In this document: positions 12,501 to 24,800 of the stretch, piece after piece
Layout of the letters: each line of letters opens with the position of its first letter
Numbering within the stretch: the stretch's first letter is position 1
NCBI GenBank assembly: GCA_026874595.1
Contig: CM049307.1
Coordinates: forward strand, 36,996,862 to 37,060,861
Direction of reading: 5' to 3'
Source of the DNA: Sipunculus nudus
Taxonomy: Eukaryota > Annelida > Sipuncula > Golfingiida > Sipunculidae
DNA: 64,000 nucleotides
Translations under genes and position numbers: made by a program
Notes under the pieces: generated by a model
Databases searched by the model: none
The model's input: only the letters and a program-made list of their open reading frames with translations
Told to the model about the DNA's origin: nothing

Positions 12501-15500
12501 ATTTGGTAAGTCAGCACTAGTCTATTTTGTCAGCTCATTTTCAAAATAATAATGGAATGTAATGAGCCTTCAAATAGAGCATGCATTCATTTCCCAGCAC
12601 CCTGCCGACTGTTTAGCCACTTCCAAAACAGTATTCATAATGTAGGTAATTAAGAGGGTAACAGATCCAAAAAGGACCACAAAACGTCCTTATGACTCGC
12701 GCAAAGTAACAAACCTTGAAAACTGATAAAAAAAGTATAGTCTCTGTTACACAATCTCCTCCTCCAGATCAGAAGGTTTGTGATGCATTAGAAGAATAAT
12801 AAAAATACAACCCTCCGGAAACGGTTGCGAGTAATGACGGAACTGATGTGTATGCGCCGTGATTTATATAATAAGTGCTAGAAGGTTGAGGTGGGCAGTA
12901 TCCTTAACAACATAGGCTATACCGCCAGGTACCGCTAGTCTAGTCAGATGATATTTTGACATATATAGTGATAATGCATAATTTAATTTTGGCCCTGGAG
13001 GCAATTTTCAGTCCAAGTTCTTTTGCCATATTCCTATTTATAGATGAGACAAAACTCTGCTCACGGCATGAAACCGGGCCAATGTACAGGCTTAATCTCA
13101 CCGATCGCACTTCCCATACAGAACATCTCCAAAAGGGGGACCTGGCTCACTCCCGTACACGAGTCTACGCATTCCCTGGCGTGGCATATCAATAGATTAC
13201 AGGAATAAGCATAAATAAAGCATGGGAGGAACTACGTGGATCCAAGCAGAACAGTTGAGCTGATAATTTCACATTTCCGGTACTCATTATCCCGCATGTT
13301 AATTAATGGAAAATGGAAATATATCGGTATTCTCAATTATACTCATAGTAAATCACCAATTCTAACATATTTACTCAATGGATTTATACATGACATTCCC
13401 GAAAGGAGGGTATTTACAGTACAGTGATTGAGAGTGAACTTTGTGTACGGTTATGATCCTTTGTTTTAGGCGTGTGTTTTAGATAAATTTCGTTCAACAT
13501 GGTTCCCTCTATAGCGACAGTTTACAACCTAATCGTCTATGAATATCTACTGGAGCGGCTGGTCCACCAGTTCTTGAAAATAAATAAAAATAAAAAAAAA
13601 CACTGCTAGTTATATGTTTTCACGGATAGGTCCCCTCTTGACAACTCGAGTGATTTAACCTTAAGACATAAAAGTGACAGTTCGTAAAATTGACCATAGA
13701 GGTGATTTATCCTGTCTGTGCCAGCCGTGTCGCGCCTCCAGTATACGAAACCAGAGGTAGTAATTGCGGTTACCATCCCGGGAACTTACGGAAGCGTATT
13801 TAGGACATTGGTGAGAAAAATTTTAATCCGCCCGGGCAGATTATTATTTCGTCTAAGCGGACTACAATTTCGTCCCGGCGGAATACTATTTCGCCGGGCG
13901 GATTACTATTTCGCCTGAGTGGATTACTATTTCGCCCGGGCGGATTACTATTTCACCTGAGTGGATAACTATTTCGCCCGGGCGAAATAATAATATACAC
14001 AGAACTAACAATTGCAGTTCCTCTTCAATAAACAAAGCAACTACCAATGTATCAATTAGTCCTTTTCTTTGATATATACCAAGTTTATTTAATAGTCTGC
14101 GCAGATGTCTCTGACTAATGATTATTCTGTGGTTGAGTGCTAAACATAAAAGTTTTTATTTTGAGTGAATTCCAGATTAAAATATAGACGAATAATTTCC
14201 AATCGATCCATTTTACAAGTCAGAAACGTTAGTAAAACGTGTAGTGTGCCGTTGAGTCCTGGGAGGGTCGCTTAGTTATGCAGATCTTTTTGAGATATAT
14301 AGGCCTAGAGGACTTTTCTTCTCCTGGACACTTTGTTATTTCGTTGGGTGAAAAAGTAATCTGCCTGAGCTAATTAGTAATCCGCCTGGGCAAAATATTA
14401 ATCTTCCCGGGCGAAATAATTATTAATTATATATATAAATTAATAATAATTATATTCGTACGGAGATACCATGTATCACTATAGATATGTATTTGCTCCG
14501 TTTCTCCCCGTATCCCCTGAAATAGGGATTTGATCGACTGTGGTCCGAGCTCAAAACACAAGGGATACAGGATTCAACGTTAAATCCGTGTTTTCAGTTT
14601 TTGCGTATCTTGAGGGACAGCAACATAATGCAATTTTATTAAATAATTGTTTTTAAATACATTTTGTTGTGACACAAAGCATATCAATTTCGCCTGCAAC
14701 TAAAAATCATATACTCAATAATGGCAAATATTGCTTTTCAAATACGTATAACATTCATTTATTTTCTTACTTTTGACCTCTAATTTCCTGCTTACAAATA
14801 ACCTCATATATCCACCACACTGACTGCCTTGCCATGTTTAAAAAATATAGACAAATCCAGACTAATACAGACGTGGCGAGGTCGGCCACACAAATACCTT
14901 TAAGTTTTATATGTGAACTCACCTGGAAATTCGTTGTGTCGAAGGATGCCTCGATCGTCGTGCTGGATGGGAAATCAGTCCGGCGGAAGCTATGAGGACG
15001 GTTTACGGGGGTTATTAACACTGTAATGTTTCCTTTAGACATCCGACCGTCGCTCGTCCCGGCGCTGATCGTCAGGTTACATCGCCGACTGGCTGGGTAA
15101 AGAGACTTCTTGCTCAAAGCCTGAGTGGTTACTAAGCTACCTTTAAGTTAAAAAAAATTTAATCGTCTGTAATATGTCTTATTTGTTTTAACTATAGAGA
15201 GATGATGTTTAAATTGATTTTTTTTTCAAATTTAAAAAAGTGTGTCTTGGGCTCTGTGTGAAAAGCTGAAATTCAATACAGTCGAACCCTTTTAATCCGG
15301 CATTTGATAATCCGACATTCGGCCGCCCCGAACCATCCTACATTGGTCTCCCTTCTTGTGAACCAGCCGGATACTGCCGGATTATCCCGAGTTGTGGCTC
15401 ATCTGCCAATCGAAGAAAAACCACTGACCGCGCAAGAATATCTCACCGTAGATGCCTCGGTTCCCACAGGTGACATGCAGAGTGACACGGACATTTTGGA

Positions 15501-18500
15501 TTTTAAATTAGCCGGAAAAAAGAAGATCCGGATGATGACGATATGTATGACCTGACCGCAGACGAAAAGAAACCGCCTTTGGCTAAAATCGCGAGACAGG
15601 GTCTGCGCGAAGTTGAGGATTTCGGCGACCGCGATTTGTTGTTTCTCCAGGACATGTTTTCTACACACAATCACAGGCCCTTGAAATCACTATTGAAACA
15701 CGTCCAAACGACCCCTATATAGCCTCATGCTACAAATAGTAATATAAAGACACAAGGTATGAAACGACTGACGGAGGACCCCGAGTGACCTGCTGTATAA
15801 ACTATCCATATCTAACCTACCGACGGCGTGGCACGAACTTATCTCTTGAATGCAAATAAAATAATACCAAATGGTTCCGTCTGACATAAAACTAACTCGC
15901 GTTACGGTTCCAGGCCGCGTATAATTAACTGATTATTCAGGTTGAGCGGACTGGTGTTTGGCGGTCTTCCTCTCCATGCAAGTCGTCACGGCCCCAGCGG
16001 CTTCCGAGCACCATCGTTAGATTCGATTGTTTATTATATCCGACCAATGACAGCGTCGCCGATCTGAACCAATACCATATGCCCGACGAATATATTCAGA
16101 ATCATTAATGACCGGCTTCGCCATTTCATTGCGTACCGACAATTAAAGAAGCTTCCCTAAATACAAACCCACCATTTGTATCTCCTATAGCAAACAAGCT
16201 CATACAGGTTTGGTGATCTGCATGGCTGATCCTGTAATGCACTTCGTGTGGAATAGATGGTGCCCACGTCATCCGTGGTACTGCTCTCACGGTGTAGAAG
16301 AAGGTGCCTGCAGGGGAATCCTCCTGAACAAGGAGTGTTCGGTGTGGTTCAAGGTTCGTAAATGAGGGGGCACCATCTATAGGGGAAAATATTTAGTAAA
16401 ATATATTTGGTAGTTGCTATTTCTTTCGTAAGTATTTTTTCTAATCTGTCACATATTTTAATCAAGACGTTTAAATACCTGTAATCACTCATAAATCTCA
16501 AAGCTCCGGAAATAAATGACCCGGATTACTTCACATTTTAATATTATTGACCATTGCCCAGGTACTCTCTTGATTTGATAATAAAAACTTTACCAATTAC
16601 TTCCTAATGGACGTACCACCGGACAAATCACGGTCCAATGATTTTATAGTCTATTGATGCCAACACAAAATGTTGGCATCATTAGTTGTACGACTTAACT
16701 ATGTATCTGGCTTCGTGCAGATCGTTCAGTACGGAGGTGCGAGTTCTTAGTTCCAAAGGGCTCTATCATTCCATCGTTCTCCAGACTAATTTAACAGAAT
16801 GATAAATCACGTGACTGTGGCTGTCTGCAACATTCCTCGAGATACAGGAATACAGAGGAACACGACAAACGGTGTTGACATCAGATGATAAATTATAACT
16901 TTCTTTGGCAGACGTCTGGAGCAAGAATTACCGCTGTTTAGTGGGTCCATTTGATAATGATAGATCCGAAAACACGATGACATTATGCCCACATGAAGTA
17001 ACAAAGAGAGGAAGTGGATTAGCAAAGTCATGGCACCTCGTGCATGTAGACAATAATATAATGAACAAACTATTGTTATATCTACCTTACAGTATCCGTC
17101 CCATGATTTACCAACATATCTAGCTTAATCTTTTGCAGATTTTTTTTTTTTACAGAGCAATATTAAAAATTAGGCCCGAAATGGATAATACATATTTCAA
17201 TGAACAGCAGTATAAAGGGAATGCGCTCAAGTGGTGTGTCGTTCCAAATGTTTCAGATGAAGACATCAGGAAAACAATTATGAGCTCGAAAACCACAAGT
17301 TGTGATTTAGATCATTTTCCAACTTGGTTACTTAAGCAAAATGTTGATATACTTTAGCCCATTGTGACAAGGATTATAAATATTTCTTTATCTACCAGAT
17401 CATTTCCTACAGAATGAAAAAAGGCATTGCTTATTCCCATTTTGAAAAAAAGACTTGGCTTGAAATTGACTATAAACACTTCAGACCTTTGAATAATCTC
17501 CCTTACCTGTGTCCTTCAGGATAAAATTTAAAATTTGCGTGTTAGTTGTTTATAACTTAGCATTTGATAACCTGGTTCCATCCTATATTATAGATATGCC
17601 TAGAGTCAGATAAAACACCTATTCCTTGCGATCTGGGGCTCATGGCAGATTTTATTCAGTTGCACCGAGAACTTGCAGGAAAACTTTCGGTGATCGAAGT
17701 TTCTATGCCTGCGCACCTAAATTCTGGAACCAACTTTCCATAAACTTTAGACTGCAGACTTTAAGGACTACTTTAAAAAAATCCTTGAAGATTTTCTACT
17801 TCCGTCAGGTTTTAAATGAATTAAACATTAACGAGGAAAGCTCTATTGGTTGATCATTTCACTTGCATTTTTACTATTTTAATGTGTATGAGATAACTGA
17901 CACTATGTACTCATATTGATGATTTTCATGTACATTTTATGTTCTTTTATGTGCAGCGTTTTAGAACAATTATATATTACTATAAAGCTTTATAAAACTA
18001 ATAGATGTAAATGTAACTATTATTTGTAATTTTTTATGATAATTCCTTTAACTGGGTTTAGTCTGTTCTTCGTTCTGGAGTTTACACACAATAATTCTTT
18101 GCAATTTCTCCTCAATTAGGGGAACACACATGCATTGCAAACATTGCAAACTACTGTTTTTCATATTTCACACAGGGGTCTACTGTCTGTGACTTAAATC
18201 CAATTCCCCGCAGTTGGACGTGCGAGTGGGAACTTCCATAAAGTTGGCCCCTCTTTATATTTGACATGTTTTTATAGTCCCGTTTCTAATCCTCCTTATA
18301 ACTTATACGTTGCTGTTATTATCGCTATACAGTTGGCACTGCTGTAAAGGGGATATATTAAAATTAGTCCATTATCGTAAAGGTTGCCCGCAAGATAGGG
18401 GTATTAATAACAAAGCTAAGGTTTCACCATACAAATTACTGACAAAAAAAAATTGGTCCTTTTGATTTTTTTTTATATCAGACCTAAAATTCCGGCCATA

Positions 18501-21500
18501 ATGTCTCATGTCCGTCAAGATTGAAGGCTTATTATTCACGGAATACTGTATCACACAAATCTAAGGCAGCACAGACGGGCTAATAAAAATCGAAAAGGAA
18601 AATGGTTTAGTGCAAAGAAGTACCAGCTTCGATGTCCGCTGCCACGGAGTAGTTTCTCCTGCAGAACCGTGAGAAGTTGCATGATCGGTTCACCTCGGCT
18701 ACACAATTGTCACTTCTAAGTATTAGTCCGCAGTGACTCGAACCATCCAAACACTCTTCATAATATAACCCGTGACGACGTGTGAGTGATGAACGCCTGT
18801 AAGAAATATGCTAATCACATTTATCATGGTACCGTTCCATTTTTAAGACACTCGGAAGCAATATTGATAAATAGCAATATAAAGTTTTTGGAAATCTGCC
18901 TGAAAAGACGACACAAATAGTAATATAATTCTCCTACGACTTTCTTCGCTTTTATCTTCAAACTTTATTCCTTAAATGTAGATATTCTTTACAAAAATTA
19001 CTATTTCGCATTTCCATTCACTGTCGAGAGAAAAAAAAATATTTCGTCAGACCGATTTGACCAGCGTATTTATTTATCCAAATCTTCATTGAACGTGTTG
19101 CCTGTTTACTCCTGAGAGATGTGCGGGTAGAAAATATCGTCACTGTTTGCAAGCTTGTTTCTCATTAGTCCAGAACTGCATGGACGCCGACGGGCCTGAC
19201 AACCTCTCACCATATCCCGTCAGCGTCCAGCAGAAAAGTGACACATCAGGTTCTGCCGGCCGTCAAATTGTCCCGCTAAATGATCGAAACCCAGTCGCAC
19301 CAATGGTAAATTCTACCTCAAAATTATGATATACACCATGCTTTACCTTCCAAGAGCGATATCATGCCAGCCCCTCGAAAACTTTCCGATAATCCCTAAA
19401 ATTGTGCATGAAAGCAATGCTAACATTGCCGCTCATTTTTTAATGTATGTACCGGTCCGCTGTTCATGTACAATTCTGGGGATTCCTTAATATTTAATTG
19501 AGGGAAAAGCATGATATTGTTGCCATAAGATAAAACGAGTTCATAATACCGACGTACAATTGCTGGTGGGACTGAGATTTGAGTATATATTAAAAGATTT
19601 ATTACCGGGACAAGCCTTCACGCCTGATCTAACGGCTGGAAGAACGGAGTGTTTCACAGCCGGACGCTGACGACCCGGGCTTGTGAGGTCATTAGTTCTG
19701 CTCTAGTTATTCATGTGTAATCATTTCGTTGTAATTGGAACTATATATAAACTATATATGACTCCCCCCCCCCCCCCCCCCGGATCCATTCAGGTTTCGG
19801 ACAACTAGATTTTGGCACATACTCGATAAACCAGGAGTGAGACACTCTGCGGGTCCTGTGCGTGTTATTCCCTTTGTTGGGTCACAACCCCCGAAAGGCG
19901 CACTCGTTTTCACTGGAACACGACTGTTTGGCCCGTCTTAATCAAAGCCTGTAGATCGCTCACCCTGGATGGGGGCCTACCGGGAAAATCTCATCGCTCC
20001 GCGACTTAGATTCGAACTCACGAACTCCCGGCTTTGAGATCTGTGCTCTATCCTTAGACCACAGAAGCCGGTAATAATATTATCTTACCAACCGATCATG
20101 TCTCCTTTTCTGACGGAGATGCTATCCAAATCCGCAACATCAAGCTCAAAAGCGTTACCTGTGGATACAAAACTTCATTTCTTTATTAGACAGTGGCCTG
20201 GTTTAGTAGAGAACTGTTGTATATAACTAACCCATCGTTGCTTGATAATTCTGATTAAAAGTTAATATATATATTGAATATAATTAAATCAATTTGTGTT
20301 ATTCATAACCACTTTACCCAAATTATACACAGAAAGGTTTCAATTTATCGATAGCATGTTAATCACATGTATTATTCACTTATTATTATATCATTGCGTG
20401 TGGGATCAGCGTATATATATTTATATTGCCATTCAAAGTTTATACGATTAATTAACTATATAAGAAGTTGCGTTATATGGCAGGGCCTAACAGGAGTACT
20501 AAAGGTGAATGACCGAAAAAGAGTAAGTCCTCTGGAAAATATAGTGTCAATTCCCTTTTTTTATCACAGACTGAACAAAAATGTGCTTCGCATACCAAAA
20601 ATGTGTGTATATATATATTTATAATACTCAAAGTCAGAAACATACATGGTGTACATCCGCCTGTATGAAGAGAAGGCATTACCATATGTTGTGACATTTG
20701 CTTGACATTTGCACACATATAAATTGCGAAAGGTCCCGTTCTTGGGCTAACTGGACTATAAAGGCAGGAGAGAAATATTTTATATCTGAATTCTTCCACT
20801 ATATAAAGAAAGGAAAAAAAGAGTACTGCTGAAAAGAAAGCGAAAAAAAAGTAATTAGCGTCATTTTCAGGGTAACTTAAAAAATAGATTGACTCTTAAA
20901 AAAGGATGATTTCCAAGCATGCCTAATAAAATTAAGTCCGATTAAATCGGACTGTATAAGAACTATTCTGATTATCAACTCGTATACAAATGAATGTGAT
21001 TATATATGAATGGATCTTCATGATTTATGCATACTGGTTGTAGGTATGCAGATTGAAAGTGAGTTTTATATGTTAACTTGAAGCATCTATTATTATTTAT
21101 TTATTCATTCTCTTTCATTTACTTTGTACTTTAAGACTTATTGTTAGTTGATTTGTATTTAAATTTATATTATTTACAGTTGTGATCTTACCATTTCATT
21201 TAATATTAAAGACTTATGAATTGTGTTTTATTGAAGGAACTTGGGGCCTGTGGCCTCTTTCCAGAATAAATTTTCTTTCTTTCTTCTTATTCTTCTTCTT
21301 AATAAGAAGTTGTGTCGAAAGTTATCTTGTAATGAGTAGTACCTCCATTAATAGTCTTCCAAGTGCTTAACGGCGTGGAGTTCTCGCCAACTAAAAGGTA
21401 GGTTCCGTCCGCCAGAGGGCGCCATACCTGCAGGTCAAGTTGTCCAGCTGGAACAGTTGTTGAGCTCACATACCATTTCTGTGTAGGTAAGAAAATCAAA

Positions 21501-21795
21501 TTATTAATGTCCAGCAACAATGTATATCGTTAATTTAAAAATATCAAATTTCTAACTCCCTAGCCTTGTTGATATATCCATAATGGATCTCCCTTGACCC
21601 GGATTCAATGAGACGTTTACATTCCGTGCTTTGTTCGCACGTAAAATTCCTCCTATGTTTTCACTTTAAACGAAGTTTGTAGGGGGGACGGATTTCCTCA
21701 ATGATATACTGGTTATAATACATTGCGGAAGAGGCGGTTGCATGGGCCTAAATCTTTACTAGTCCACAGACCCCAAAACGTTAACCCTTTGTTAA

Positions 21796-21845
<50 letters not shown>

Positions 21846-24800
21846 TGAACGGAGCCTTAATCCATCATAGATATTTAAGGATAAGTCTACGGCCTGTGGA
21901 TGAAAGTGACCATAATGTAAGAATTATATGTTCTTATCTGTAAACCTTCTGGATTTAGGTTTCATATGCATGGGACTCGGAATAAACAAGAAATCCAAAA
22001 ACAGAAATCGAAACAGAACGAAATTCCAAATTTATTTTGAGGCATCAGCGAAGTTTGAATCGGAACGTTAACCACCAATGGTATTATTTGATGAAACGTT
22101 ATAGTTAAAGAAATGTGTATATGTTGCAAACATTTCGCTCCACTGTCATGGTATGACCTACCGTGATTTTTCCAGAGCACTGAATCTGGCCATTTTCGGC
22201 GGCCAATATCATGCCCGCTGATTCTAGGATGGTGTTCCTGCGCTGTGGTCCCACAATGCCTCTTGGTACTCGCTGTGACGTGCATTCTGGTGAAGAGAAA
22301 TAGTCGGTACCGGTGATTCAACGGATAATCGGTTAGCGGTACTTCTGTCACTCATATCACATAATGAGCTGACGGATACTGATACATCAAAATGGTAGTC
22401 GGAATTGGTAATGAGACTTATTCTTCACCTATAATAGTGCTTGTCCAAAAAAAAACCACTTCTAACATTCTTGATGAAGATCTACAATGGCTAATAAAAA
22501 AGGATATCTTTTTAGTCAGTGTGTGTTTAAAATTTATTAAACGGAGGTTTTGTCCAACATGAAAAGCATTGAAAAAGCTGTATCGAAGATTAAGGACAGA
22601 AAACGAACTCTTCCTAATAATTATTTGTACAACGATTCGGCGATTTCACATAGCTTGAACGCCGGCAAGAATGCCTTCGTTTGCTTCCATTAACCACTGA
22701 CCTACCGTAAAAAGTCACCGGGAAAACTGTATGATCGACATGCAGATGGGAATTAAATCGCGCGCACTGTATAATCACATATAAATTAAGAATAATGGGG
22801 CTGGTTCTCAAGAAAAAATATATGTATCGATTAAATGGCGACAAATTTTCGATATAATATGGACATCTTTAGAACATTAATTGTAAAATTCTGAATACAT
22901 GTATATCATGACCACATTTGGCAAATTATAAATATTCGAAATACTCTAATGACTGTAATAACAAAATAGGAGAAAATAACTAGTCACCTTTAATGTTAGT
23001 AACACGTAGTAATATGTGTTTAAATTATTTTTTTTTTAAATCCGAACTGTTAGAGCTGATAAATCATTTAAAATCAATAATTAAAATAAAATTGAGAATC
23101 CGGTCTTTATAAAAAAATTGTACTTACATTATTTTATCGATTCCTGATTTAGGTTTGAATGAATATTAGCCATTATTAAGGACTTGGTTCATCGTACCTG
23201 CTTCCGCATGCAGGAATACCTTAAATTGGAAATTCCGGCGTTACCGCTGCATGCTAAGGCACGGTTGAGGAATTGGAAGTCTTGAACCACTAGTTCCGAA
23301 AGATTTTCCCTAAATTTCCAATCCTTTCTAAATAGCCTCGTGTCCTCTTGTTTTTTTTTATATCAGAGCTTTTACAATAACACGGTAAATTATATGAAGA
23401 GACGGTAACTATTATGTCATAATGAAATAAAAGTCACCACTGCTATGACCTTTGCATGGGCAAGATTTAACCAGTTCATTATCATATTAACATACGAAGA
23501 GAATGGCATCAACGATCTGCAATTGATTCATTAAACATTTGAAATACAGGGGACAAGCGTAATTTGGTGAACCATTGGAATGTTATGTGTTTATATAAAG
23601 AATCGAAATAGCTGTTTATTTATATGTTATTATTAAATATAGATTGGCAGGTAAATAAGGGGGAAAAAAAACTTTTAAACCATCAAAGACTGCCGTTCGT
23701 GCTCTGTGATCGGGGAGCCGTAATTATAGTTAGTGACAGTTAGCACTTTGTTATGGTGAATGTGTGATGAAGACTCTCTTTCAAATAAATAATCATGCTG
23801 TCCGGATGCTGTCAATAATTAATCTTCAGTATGCCTGGTGCAACCATCCATGAACTGCCGCTTGCTTAGAAGATGAGGCATGTAACGTCAAAGGGAAACT
23901 GCCAAGATTAGTTTGCGAGGCCTAGATGATGTTTGTCTTCATTTTATTTTTTAATTGTTATATTTTTTAAATTGCAAGTGCATATATAAGCTATTTTGAA
24001 AATGATTTTAATCAAATTTATGTAGCTTATTTTAAATTAGTCGAAAACATAGGATATCAGAAACATTCAATGACGAATTGATGCAATATGCCAAACTCCT
24101 CTAAACAGGACAACTCACTAATACTGCCAAAATCCTCCAGTCCCTTGAGTGTCCGGCTTAGGGGAGTTTCACTGTATTAATACATTTATATGAGCACGTC
24201 CATTACATGGTACATTAGTAACTTAAGCAGTGCATGGGTATAATTGTGTCGACTAAATGGCTTGCTCAGTGACGCACCTGTTCGTTCAGGTGGTACGGAG
24301 ATAAAACAGTGGTATGGATAGAAACACTATACACGTGAATAATTTATAAACGCCTGCGTCTTCAAAGTAAATCTACAGATTGATAACGCATGCGTAACAG
24401 AAGTGTCACACGATCTAATAACAGGATAACGACTTTCAAGTAAAATCACAACCCTGTCTCGGCGTGACCCACGTATTTTATAGCCTGGAGAGACACATAA
24501 TTCCCGGGTTAGGTTACCTTCCAGGTATTGAACGGAACATGAGAAGATTTTCCGCCCTTCATATCTGGGACGCTGTCCACTGGGATGCCGTCGACGATCT
24601 GGCCGCCATCGTAGCACGTGAAACGAGGATTGGCTAAGTGTATCTTAATTCATGAGACCCATAAGATAAAATATCAAAATGCTGGTTTGAGACAAACGTC
24701 ATAGGTTTTGATGCACAAGAAAAAGATAATAGGTATAAAATAAGCTTATATAAAACATGTAAACGTCAGATTTACAAATATCTATTTGAACTGCTTGATT

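Noticed and set aside
19147-19329. Plus-strand 60-codon open frame in intron 6
   Set aside because: No domain, no start context, and antisense to a gene with consistent splicing across this intron. The minus strand here is closed by stops in every frame at useful lengths.
24327-24617. Longer minus-strand frame over exon 2 (LRWRPDRRRHPSGQR ...)
   Set aside because: It would join exon 4 by phase without a microexon, but it is arginine-rich, not secretory in character, and cannot accept the phase-1 signal-peptide exon with the same sense; the competing frame (NPRFTCYDGG) does.
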